Assembly: GCF_001659605.2 (NCBI RefSeq)
Contig: NC_035163.2
Coordinates: forward strand, 29,166,158 to 29,230,157
DNA length: 64,000 bases
Direction of reading: 5' to 3'
Origin: Manihot esculenta
Lineage: Eukaryota > Streptophyta > Magnoliopsida > Malpighiales > Euphorbiaceae
The position numbers were made by a program, and so were the translations under genes. Below are positions 10,276 to 20,312 of this stretch, piece by piece. The notes under the pieces were generated by a model. It saw only the letters and a program-made list of their open reading frames with translations, was not told the origin of the DNA and made no database searches. The first letter of the stretch is position 1. The number at the start of each line of letters is the position of its first letter.

Positions 10276-11383
10276 CAAAAATATATTAACTTTTTCGTTT
10301 TTAATTCACTTGCTAGAATAGGCTCGTGGCAGAATGTTAGACAAAAAATTGGAGTAAATTATATTTTCGTTTATGGATTTTAATGAAATTAATGAATTGA
10401 TTTTTTAATTTTTTAAATTAAATATTTAAATTCTTATATAATAAATTTATTCAAAAATGCCCTCCTTCCATCAACTTTTCTAAATTATTATTAAGTCATA
10501 GAAAAATAATTTTATTGCTCATATTTATTTTGAAATATAAAAAATACTTTTATCCTTCATTCATTAATTAATAAAACATTTTAATCTCCGATTATATATA
10601 TATTTTATGACATCAAATACATATTAAATCATGACATTCAATTAATTATAAACTCTTTTGTCTTTTATATATTATCTTATAAACTCTTTCAACTTTTATA
10701 TTCCATCTATAAAATACTTAAAATTTTTAATATATAATAATCATGGACATCAAGTGTAGATTAAATTATAACATTTAATTTTTTAAATGCAGAACGTATG
10801 TTCAAGCTAAACAAAATCAATTTCAAAAATATTAATCAAAATGACAACTATTAATAAACTTTTTCAAAATTTTCAATAATTCAAAGAAGAAAAAATAAAA
10901 AAAAAAAAGAAGAAAGAAGAGAAACAAAGAAATGAAAGAGGAAAAAGGAAGAATGAGGAAGGAAGAGAAATGTTGGTATTTATCAAAATTTTCTTTTCCG
11001 TAGACAGGAGAGTGGTTGAAGAGTATTTTAGAAATGAAAATGTCATTTTCACAAATTTAACCATCAATAGTTTTTAAACTAATGAAAAACAGGTAGAATA
11101 ACAGTATTATTGGACGAATTTATTATATAAGAATTTAAATATTTAATTTTAAAAGTTGAAGAATTAATTTATTAATTTTATTAAAAATTAGAGATGAAAA
11201 TATGATTTATTTTAAAAAAATTAAATAAAAAATTAAACAAATTAAAAAAAATATGTACAATCCATCACCGAATTATACAACCTCAACCTCCTTCAAATTA
11301 AAACAAAAATTTCTTTCCAAATTTTTCTTATAATTAAAAATATTTTTAATTAATGTTACTATTAATTTTAAGATTCATATTAC
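10276..11383. other. A/T-rich intergenic spacer
   Basis: No gene recognised. A purine-rich stretch (10880-10970) gives a low-complexity frame on the minus strand, judged spurious. Confidence 0.5.
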
Positions 11384-11506
11384 AATAAAGATATGACAAA
11401 GCACTCACAGGTTTAATCTGATGATAAATGCATCTGAGTAAATTTGAGAGATCGCATGTTCAATCTCCACTCTCCATTTCAAAAAAAAAAATAAAGATAT
11501 GACAAA
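11384..11506 (+). mobile_element. Very short tRNA-derived SINE with 17-bp target duplication
   Basis: A body of about 80 bp (11401-11480) carries an A-box-like segment (TTTAATCTGATGATAAATGC) and, about 40 bases on, a B-box-like GTTCAATCTCC, then an A run (11481-11489). It is flanked by perfect 17-bp direct repeats AATAAAGATATGACAAA at 11384-11400 and 11490-11506. Internal pol III promoter boxes, an A tail and target duplication define a SINE. The body aligns with the copy at 43246, so this is a family and not a single tRNA pseudogene. Confidence 0.82.
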
Positions 11507-12649
11507 AGTACAAAGCAATACATATACAGATATTCGAACCAGAGGCAACAAGCTTTGACTGTGGAAAGAAGATGCACAACTTTTTTAAAAGCGAAGACTA
11601 TTTTTTCTTACATAAGTAGCTCTGTTTGTTGTCTTTGCTCAAACTCGTGAACACGCAAGCATGGGCGTGTCGGTTCTCTGTTTTCTTTCTTCTGTGACTT
11701 TCTTGTGTGTAATATCAGTCCTTTTATTGACAAAAAGGCTATCCCTTTTGGACCCACAACAATTTTTTTTGGTTGTATTCTATTAAAGATTTGAAATTAG
11801 AGTGGAGGGAGAGGCAACGATTATTATCATATTAAATTATTAATTAAGGAGATGTGAATGCAAAGTTTGATATGTGTGGAAGCTGGCAAGTGAAACTCAT
11901 GTTTGTACATTTTCATCATGCCTCGCTTCTCATGTGGCCTTTCAGACTTTTTTTTTTTCCCTCCTTTATGATTGATGATGATTGAGAACGAATGAGTGTA
12001 TGGAAAGTCAAGGTTTTTTTTTTTTTAAAAAAAAAAAATCATTGCTGCCCATGATTTTCCCAAGAACAAATTTTCTTTTAATTCGTGTCTATACATTTGA
12101 TTATAATTAGTTCATTTGTTAATTACCTCATCAAAACTATTGTTGTCTCCTTGTCACTGTATATTCTTTCTAATTAATGTAAAAATCATTGAAAATTTCA
12201 TAAGTCCATTATATCATAGAATTTAACGTAAAGAGAAGAGAATGACTTTGGTATAGTTTCAGTCACATGCTCCATCTTTGATTCTTGATTCATTTCTTTT
12301 CTCAAGGCTTTAAAATCAACCAAGATTATTACAGGTCTCTTTCTCCTCACGCCAGAAAAACGATGAGCCTAATGGATGGTTAGCCCTTGTCGTGGCTCGA
12401 TGGTCCCCCTTGAAGCTGTCAAATTTTTCTTTGCATAAACGTGTAAAGCTGGACCCCCAGTCGTCCATGGAACATGGTGTATAGCAGTCTACTGTATCAA
12501 AGCCTCTTCATTTTTATATTAGCCAACCATACGCTATGTGGCTACTAAAATAAGAAATTCACCAACTACGTACTCTCTATGCTCAGACTTTCTCTGCATA
12601 AAAGAAATGTTGCAAAGCACATTTTCGTTGAATTTCAAGGCTTTCATTT
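11507..12649. other. Upstream region of ATL1
   Basis: Intergenic sequence with homopolymer runs near 12013-12040. A weak TATA-like CATAAAAG (near 12597-12604) lies about 50 bases before the upstream ATG at 12650. No gene was seen. Confidence 0.45.
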
Positions 12650-12895
12650 ATGTCCCCATTTGACGCCTCCCTCATTTACACCACCTGGGTTTTCTCTGTT
12701 CTCCACGTTCTCGCATCTTTCTTGAGTCTACACTTGTCCCTTTCCAAAATTTTCTTCTCTCTTCTCAATAGTTATCTGTTTCTTGCATTTCGTTGGCTTT
12801 CAAGTTTCTTCATATGCTTGGGTCTTCATAATTTATTTTGCATGTTGTTTTGCATTTGTTCAAGATCTGAAACCTCCATTTCATGGATCTCGTAA
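12650..12895 (+). promoter_or_regulatory. Possible overlapping upstream ORF in the ATL1 leader
   Basis: An ATG-initiated 81-codon frame, rich in Leu, Phe and Ser, runs from 12650 and ends 10 bases past the ATL1 ATG (12883), in a different frame. If transcription starts upstream of 12650, this uORF would limit translation of ATL1. There is no sign that the peptide itself is conserved. It could equally be chance open frame in an untranslated leader or promoter. Confidence 0.3.
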
Positions 12896-13947
12896 GAAAA
12901 AGCTCTCTTCCCCCAATCACAAGTCCTAGTGGCAGCTCAATCTTTGGTCCTCGTTCTCATTCTTCAGACACAAGTTTCCCCATTATAGCCATCGCCATCA
13001 TAGGAATTTTAGCCACAGCTTTCTTGCTAGTCAGCTATTACATCTTCGTTATCAAATGCTGCCTCAACTGGCACCGCATCGATCTTCTCAGGCGATTCTC
13101 TCTATCAAGAAACAGAAATCGTGATGACCCTTTAATGGGCTACTATCCTGCAATAGAAACTCGTGGACTGGACGAGTCAGTGATAAGGTCTATCCCAATA
13201 TTCAAGTTCAAGAATAGAGACTTTGGAGAAAGAAGCTTCTGCGAATGTGCAGTTTGCTTGAATGAGTTTCAAGAAGATGAGAAGCTGAGGATAATACCAA
13301 ACTGTGGCCATGTTTTCCACATAGACTGTATCGATATTTGGCTTCAAAATAATGCGAATTGCCCACTTTGTAGAAACAGCATTTCAACCAACACTACGAG
13401 ATTCCCAATTGATCACATTATAGCTCCAAGCTCTTCCCCACAAGATCCAAATCCTTACAGCGAAAGCGTGATTGGTGGAGATGAAGATTATGTTGTTATT
13501 GAATTGGGTAACCATAATTCTGCAGATCAAACCTTGCTTGAAGCACAGGAAAGATTGATGAATTCAGGAGAATTATCAGCACGTTCGGTTAGCCCTTCAC
13601 CAATTCCAAGGAGAAAACTAGAGCAGAGAGGATCAGCTCTTCACAAGAAAGCAAGAAAATTTAACAGGTTAATCAGTATGGGTGATGAATGTATTGATAT
13701 TAGAGGCAAAGATGATCAATTTGAAATCCAGCCCATAAGGAGATCTTTCTCCATGGATTCATCAACAGATCGGCAGCTGTATTTATCAATTCAAGAGATT
13801 GTTCAGCAGAGCAGGCAAGTAATTAATGAGTTGTCTCCTGTTGAAGGTTGTAGTAATACTGGTAGACCAAGAAGGACGTTCTTTTCTTTTGGTCATAACA
13901 GAGGATCATCAAGAAGTTCTGTCTTACCTGTTTATTTGGATCCGTAA
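12883..13947 (+). CDS. ATL1: RING-H2 E3 ubiquitin ligase, ATL family (ATL1-like)
   Basis: Intronless gene of 354 codons. One N-terminal membrane segment (about residues 32-57, FPIIAIAIIGILATAFLLVS), a basic stretch and the family GLD motif (residues 95-97) precede the RING-H2 finger. The finger ligands are C122, C125, C141, H143, H146, C149, C160 and C163, with the canonical CX2CX15CX1HX2HX2CX10CX2C spacing. The C-terminal half keeps motifs I recall from Arabidopsis ATL1: EYVVIELG-like (here DYVVIELG), SMGDECIDIR, a QPIRRSFSMDSS-like segment, DRQLYLSIQE and RRTFFSFG near the end. Expected role: membrane-anchored E3 ligase that brings E2-ubiquitin to a substrate. ATL1 in particular is linked to vesicle-trafficking-dependent cell death (recalled). 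It is complete and undamaged. Confidence 0.95.
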   Translation: MDLVRKSSLPPITSPSGSSIFGPRSHSSDTSFPIIAIAIIGILATAFLLVSYYIFVIKCCLNWHRIDLLRRFSLSRNRNRDDPLMGYYPAIETRGLDESVIRSIPIFKFKNRDFGERSFCECAVCLNEFQEDEKLRIIPNCGHVFHIDCIDIWLQNNANCPLCRNSISTNTTRFPIDHIIAPSSSPQDPNPYSESVIGGDEDYVVIELGNHNSADQTLLEAQERLMNSGELSARSVSPSPIPRRKLEQRGSALHKKARKFNRLISMGDECIDIRGKDDQFEIQPIRRSFSMDSSTDRQLYLSIQEIVQQSRQVINELSPVEGCSNTGRPRRTFFSFGHNRGSSRSSVLPVYLDP

Positions 13948-15159
13948 AGCCAGAAAGTTTTAGAATTTTTCTTTCTTTCTTTTAAAGATATAGTGATTTT
14001 AGATGTGTTCATTGAAGGCATAGGATTTGTTAACATAAAAAATATTCAATTGAAATCTCACATTAATTTTGATTTTTGATTCTTGGGTTTGTGCCAAAAA
14101 GGCTGGGCCATTGCGTTCATAACAGCTATATATGATTGTGATCGTGATGGCAGAAAACACCACTTTCTTGTGCTCCTTTCAAATAATTAAGTGGGGTTAG
14201 TGTATGATTCATATTTTTTTTAAAAAAAAAATCTCTCTTTTTATCCTTTCTTTGGTACAACAATGGGAAAAAAAAGTAGTGAGATGTCTCTTTCTATTGA
14301 TTTAAGAGGTGAAGAGTGGGAAAAATTATGAAAATAAAGATGAAAAGAAAAAGGAAGAACGAAAGCTCCCCTTCCAGTGATTTAGGAATAGAGAAAGGTC
14401 CTAATCAAACTAACGTAGTGATGCCAATATCCACCAACTCATTATTGACATTTAACATTATCAATAATGTTAAATGTTGGTGAAGGAGGAAGGTGTATTG
14501 TTTGTTCATGGTTGGTAATGGTTCCTGTGTTGTCCCATTTCAGCAAACTGCTCTTCCAGGCTGTAGGAACTAAGAACAACCATCTACTACATAGAAATTA
14601 GTTGAAGTTGTTGAAAACGATGGAGGGTCCAACTCGGGGATAATGAAGATGCAGCAGCTACTTCAAGACAAGCATATAAAAAAAATTATGAACATGATCT
14701 GATATGTTACTGGAGATTTCAGAAATATGTGCATATGGTAATAATAATAATATTGTATAGAGCTAAGGGCCACACATTGGTTCTGGAATCTTGATCTCTT
14801 AATTTGATAGAATAACTAGTAACTATATTTACCCATATCTTTAGTTTATTGTTTTGACTTTGAATTATCGTACGTGATGAGCACATGAGCAGAGAAACAG
14901 ACACCTCCTTAGAAAAATGTTACAATAACAGTGTCTCTTTCTGATGAATCTATGACGTAAAACCTTGCTAAGCCATGTGCTTCTACGTATAGCTATGGGC
15001 AATGACATGGATGAGGTCATGTGGGATACATTGGGACCCCTTCTTCTCGATAAATCGAATCACTTGCGTACTCTTCTTCTTCAAAATGAAATTTATATGG
15101 ATAAGGTAAGTTTCAAATCTAAACTATACCATGTTGTTTATCACATAAAGAATTAGTTT
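13948..15159. other. Spacer between ATL1 and ETFB
   Basis: Starts with the ATL1 3' UTR. It contains a perfect inverted repeat (listed separately). No coding sequence was recognised; a 63-codon frame at 14965-15156 resembles nothing I know. Confidence 0.5.
14449..14476. repeat. Perfect 13-bp inverted repeat
   Basis: CATTTAACATTAT, two bases, then ATAATGTTAAATG: a complete hairpin-forming palindrome. Outside it, CCAAC (left) and GTTGG (right) could extend the stem past a bulge. Confidence 0.8.
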
Positions 15160-15400
15160 TTTCTTACAAGGTAAAAATTCATGAATAAATAAAGAGGGGA
15201 ACACGGCCGAAACCTAAGCCCACTTACAAATATGAGAAGCTCACAAAAGCCTAGTCAAACCTAGCCCAAAACTTAAAAATAAAAAATCAAGAACCCAAGA
15301 AGCATGGAACCAGAACAAAGGCCTTCGTTTTCTTCATCTTGCACCCAAAACGCAGAGCCAGGTTGCAGCTTCAAGAGGGCAGCACATAGACTTCACTTTT
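15160..15400 (-). mobile_element. Possible LINE 3'-end remnant
   Basis: Read on the minus strand this G/C-richer stretch runs into phrases typical of plant LINE 3' UTRs (a TGGGCTTAGG-like stretch, then CCCCTCTTTATTTATTCATGAATTTTTACC) and a short A-rich end near 15160-15175. No RT or RNase H coding sequence is attached and no target duplication was found, so this is tentative. Confidence 0.25.
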
Positions 15401-15663
15401 CATTCTGTTGGTGATAATTTATCATTTTTATATAATATTATATTTATAATTCATAATTTTAATAATAAATTTATCATAAATTAAGCCATTTCTCTTATCT
15501 ATTTTGGAATTATGATTTTCCTTCTAACAAAACTTTGCCACATCACTGGTCTTTGCGTAATGTGCCTGGCAACTGGTTTCTTGTTTCAGGCTCTATCCAA
15601 TACCCAATCGCTCTTGTTCGCTTCATCTGCTTCACCTTACATCGAACGCGAGAGAGATCGACC

Positions 15664-18222
15664 ATGAAGATACTTGTGACCGTGAAGCGAGTCATCGACT
15701 ATGCTGTGAAGATCAGAGTAAAACCCGACAAGGTAAATCACCGGCGCTTTCTTTACTAAACCCTGAAACCCACTCTCACTTTGTTTTTATGATTTGATTA
15801 GAGCGGAGTAGAGACGCAGAATGTTAAGATGTCAATGAACCCATTTTGTGAGATTGCTTTGGAAGAGGCTCTTCGAATCAAGGAGGCGGGACTGGCATCT
15901 GAGGTCGTCGCTGTGAGCATGGGTTCGGCGCAGTGTGTTGATACGCTGCGAACTGGTCTAGCCATGGGCGCTGATAGGGGGATTCATGTGGAGGCTACTG
16001 GCGCTTTGTATCCGCTTACTGTGGCTAAGGTTTTGAAAGCCCTCGTGGAGGTGGAGAAACCCCAGCTGATTATTGTGGGAAAACAGGTTCGTTTTAAATT
16101 CTCTAATCTTATGATCTGGGTTTTGAGAAATCGAAGTTTTAATGTGCAGGGGTCTGTACCTGTTCTCTAATAGGTGGTTTTTGGTTTAGGCCATTGATGA
16201 TGATTGCAATCAAACAGGGCAAATGGTGGCTGGGTTGCTAGGTTGGCCTCAAGGGACATTTGCTTCTAAGGTTAGTGACTCAGATATATGCCATTATTTA
16301 TCTGGCGAACTTGAATATGACTCTCCTTTATTGTGATTTATCCTTTCTTTTTGATAATTTTTTTCATTGACATGGTTTTTATGCTTCTCTCTGTTTGAGC
16401 ATTTTGTACGAACCTTAATGGCTTAACCTTTAGGCATACTATTGCAATTTGTATTTGGTCTTTTAATTTTGTCATGGCAGCTAATTTTACTTCCCAAGCT
16501 GTTTTTCTTGGGTTTCCAATTATTCCTTTGTTTGTTGGATTTGATCAGTTTCCATGTATTGAGTATAGTCTTTGGAGATATTAGTTGGATGGACCCAGGT
16601 GATAGAAATGCCAATGCCCTTGATGTCGGTCTTAAACATTCTGATTAATATGTCAATTTGGCACTAGTACTTTCCTGTAGCTGATGTAGCTTGCTTTACT
16701 TTCTTCCCTTCTAAAATAGAGGTAGAATAGTGCTTCTTTTGCATACTTGTCAAATTGTTTAGTGGAGCATAAATTTTAGCAGACTGATGATGTCAGTGAT
16801 GTGCAACATGATGAAAGGAAAACAAGAAGTTCGATGACTTCAATCCATAAGTTTGGCGATGCTCAAGGTTTTAGTTGAATATAAATAGAATTAGTATTTA
16901 GTAATGCATATTGTAATAAGGGGGCAAGCTTATAACTAGGATTTTGAGAAGAGACTCTGGTGGTAAGACAAGATTTTGAAGCACATCTACTGATTTGATT
17001 AAATGGAACTGAGTATGATGATCGATATAATTGCTGTACAAACATAAGAATATACACATTAGCTCTATTAACAAGACTAAAAAGTATCATTATGTGACTA
17101 GAACTGGTTGTTCTTACTTCATTTATATAACATATTGTGGACTGGAACTAGATTTTTAAAGAAAATGATTTTAGGGCTTGAGGCACTTATTTGAGTTTTG
17201 GTAGGGATCCATTTGGTTATAGTTTGAATACTTCCTGGTTAATTGAGTGCTTCAAAGGTTTAAGATGTTTCAGCTGTTTATAGTGGCTGATGTTGTATAT
17301 TGGGGCTTCCATTCTCCCTTTCATGGGCTCTTTCTTGGATTCTCCCTCCCTCTCAAGTCCAGTTGTTTCTTTCTTTCTTTCTTTCTTTCCTTCACTGTTT
17401 CCTTTTTTGTTTTTTTTTTTTCCAGTGTCTTACTGCTGTTATCTAGTAGGTTTTGCTTGACAAGGATAAACAACTAGCTACAGTAGAAAGGGAAGTGGAT
17501 GGTGGTCTTGAGACTTTGTGTTTAGACTTACCTGCAGTAATCACGTAAGTATCAGATCCATATGTTCTTTTCTATAGTCAATTGCTTTTCAGCTGATATG
17601 GTTGCGCAAACCCAGAAAATATAGCCTTAATCACCGACTAATAGTGTGTAAAAATGTTCTGCTAATAACGTAGAGTTCCTACTACTGTAATAGCACCTTT
17701 GAACTTGTCTTATTATGCAATAAAACTCAACTCCTTAGAACTGTTAAATCAAGTACTCAAATTCTTAACATGGTGAACACTTCCAGGATAAATAAATAGG
17801 TAATAAAACCCGAAAATGGTTATCTTTTTATTTCTTCTGGTTTTTGATAGCTTATTTTGCATGTAGCAAGCTAAAATATCATACCAATGGGTGCATGCTA
17901 CTAAAATATTGTGCATTAATATTTATATTTGGCGTGTGTTTCAACTGGATGTCTTCTCTTGTATTAAAGGCTTCAAGTTTGACACTTCTTATGCAGCACT
18001 GATTTGAGACTGAACCAACCAAGATATGCAACACTGCCAAACATCATGAAGGCAAAATCCAAAGTCGTAAAAAAGTACACGCCACAGGAGTTGAATGTGG
18101 AAATTAAATCTGATTTAGAGGTCATTGACGTCACAGAACCTCCTAAGAGAAAAGCCGGGGTTATCGTTTCTTCAGTGGATGTATTGATTGACAAGCTTAA
18201 AAATGAAGCTCATGTCATTTGA
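15664..18222 (+). CDS. ETFB: Electron transfer flavoprotein subunit beta, mitochondrial (five exons)
   Basis: Exons 15664-15732, 15802-16086, 16190-16270, 17450-17544 and 17997-18222, all with GT-AG borders, total 756 nt (251 residues), the family's usual length. The protein begins [19 protein letters not shown] and contains the [19 protein letters not shown] segment, [18 protein letters not shown] and, in exon 3, [20 protein letters not shown]. It ends [23 protein letters not shown] beta pairs with ETF alpha to hold FAD and AMP. It passes electrons from matrix dehydrogenases (isovaleryl-CoA and 2-hydroxyglutarate dehydrogenases in plants) to ETF:ubiquinone oxidoreductase (family knowledge). 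No cleavable presequence is evident, as is usual for the beta subunit. Intron 3 (1.2 kb) has a (TTTC)n run near 17365-17390. At exon 4 the nearer AG (17445-17446) would place an in-frame stop, so 17450 is the start. Confidence 0.95.
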
Positions 18223-20312
18223 TTACTCAGTAATTTGACTAATTTCTCATTTAAATGCTCTGTGCTAATTGTTCGAGGTTTTCAAACAGTAAAGAACTGT
18301 GTATATGCTTCCTGCTGAATGAGAACAGTTCATTTCGAGGCAAATCTGAATAAATTGAAATTAGTTGAATATATTCTTTTCCCATTGCGCTTTATCATCC
18401 CTGCCATAACTGATACAAGTGAATATTTTTCAGTCGATTTGTATAAAATTACACTTAGAGAAAATTAAGGAATATTTTCTGTTCGATTTTTATCTCAGTT
18501 GATTTGTCCTAAATCATGTCATTTTTCAAAAATAGGGTATTGATGTTGCTATTAATTAATTATTTGAATTTTATAATTATTTATATTAAACACAATAATT
18601 ATTATTATAATTTCTTTTAAAACATCTATCTTATCATTTACTTTGTCTTTTTTAAGTATTTCATTTTTTAATTAGTTGATTAACAGATAGAAAACTATTA
18701 AAATTGGAGTAATTTGGCTAGATGAAGGGTAATTTAATAAATATAAGGTTATTTTGAGACCATTTAGGTGATTAATTATTTACCTAAATGACTGATAAAA
18801 ATTGATGGGAGTATTAATTCATTTTTTAAAAAATTTTATCCATATATCTCTCCTAAATACATAATTAATTTTTATGGTTCCTTAAAATTTTTTTATTATT
18901 TACTTTTTTTTCTCTCTTAATTATCTTATTTTCTTATTCGTAGATTAACGGAGAGATAATTACTTTTTATAATAAAATAATTAGATAAGATAAAGAATAA
19001 TTTAATTAATATTATTTTACTGTGATTTAAATAGTTAAATTATTTTTATAATTTTACGACACCACTTTGATTTGCGTGCATTCCCATTTCCCTACAAAAC
19101 TTTCAACTGTCTGAGATAATATCCCTTTATTAAATTTTGATGAAAATGGGATTTTGCTGTGTTCGTCCCTTGTGACTGTACTTTGACATAGCCACAGTAT
19201 CCAAACTGCTCAACGGTTTCTTAGCATTGAACCGGATCACGGACTTAAGCGATTACCGGTCCGGGTTCCCGCTCAACTCCGAACTGGATCATAATTAACG
19301 GTTGATCCAACAGTCCAAGTCATTTCTTTTTTTATTTTTATCATGTAAAGATAATTACATTAAAAGATGTTGAAGTCCAAAAATATAAAGTGAACAAGTA
19401 AATTCAAAAGATTTTATTGGAAATTCAATCTAAAATTATAAGTTCAAAAGCTGACTTAAGACTAGAAAAAATATAAGTACAAAAATTAGTTCATACATCG
19501 AAAAGTTAACTCTAAAATTGTCACCGCCGCTTGATCATCGTTAGTGAAAAATTTAACTTACAAAAAAAATTAAATATTTATACAATAAAATAAATGAAAG
19601 AAAAGAATAAAAAACTAATGAAAATTAAATTAAAATAAAGTTTTTTTTTTTGCATCAGCTAACATCTAAGAACACTAGAGAGGATTTGAATCACCAATCG
19701 AATAACACCACATAAGAAGAGAATGTAATAGAATTCAGACATCTCAAAATATTGAGGTCAATATCGATAAACTCTCCAAATAAAAAATCAAGACATTTTA
19801 AAATGAAACATTCAAATTTACAAACGGTTGTTGACCATAAAAAACAAACTAAAAAAGAAGATAAAATTATATATGACCTAACAGATAAAAAAATATAAAA
19901 GTCGAAACTCCCTCTCCACTAGTCAAAACAAATCCTTACCGGGACGACCTGCGAACTTCTCGCGCTCCCTTCCTTTTTCTTCTCTCTCTCTCTTCACTAA
20001 CAGTCCAGCCCGTTTCACTCATAATTCTTTTACCAATTTGCCATGCTTTTCCCGCGCTCTAAAACTCTTGGACCGTAAAAAGGACCGCGACGGCGCGCAA
20101 CCCAATCATGATTGAGCCTTTCCACGTGCTTCAAATCTATTGGACTTTCCTTTCCGACGCGTTTCCCATGTGTCGGCCCCCAAATTTAATTTCAGGATTA
20201 AAAAATAGCTAATTTGTTCTCACCATTGTTTTCAGAAAAAAAGAGACCGAATTGATCTATTTGTTTTATACAAAATTCAAAATCCAAAATCCCTAATACT
20301 CTCCCATAAGAC
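18223..20312. other. Spacer and bHLH promoter region
   Basis: A/T-rich to about 19080. A short G/C-richer patch with ACCGGATC/ACCGGTCC motifs follows (19210-19310), of unknown origin. Around 19641-19760 the minus strand shows a B-box-like GATTCAAATCC and an A run, a weak SINE hint. The last 300 bases are the bHLH promoter, with a G-box (CACGTG, 20123-20128) 185 bases before the ATG and a CT-rich run near 19980. Confidence 0.45.
20123..20128 (+). promoter_or_regulatory. G-box in the bHLH gene promoter
   Basis: CACGTG, 185 bases upstream of the ATG at 20313. bHLH factors of this class bind E/G-boxes, so auto- or cross-regulation is possible (inference). Confidence 0.35.

Noticed and set aside
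10873..11067. Phe/Ser-rich minus-strand frame
   Set aside because: Low-complexity product of a purine tract.
19641..19760. SINE on the minus strand near an A run
   Set aside because: A B-box-like word and A run are present, but there is no A box at proper spacing and no flank duplication; left as a hint only.
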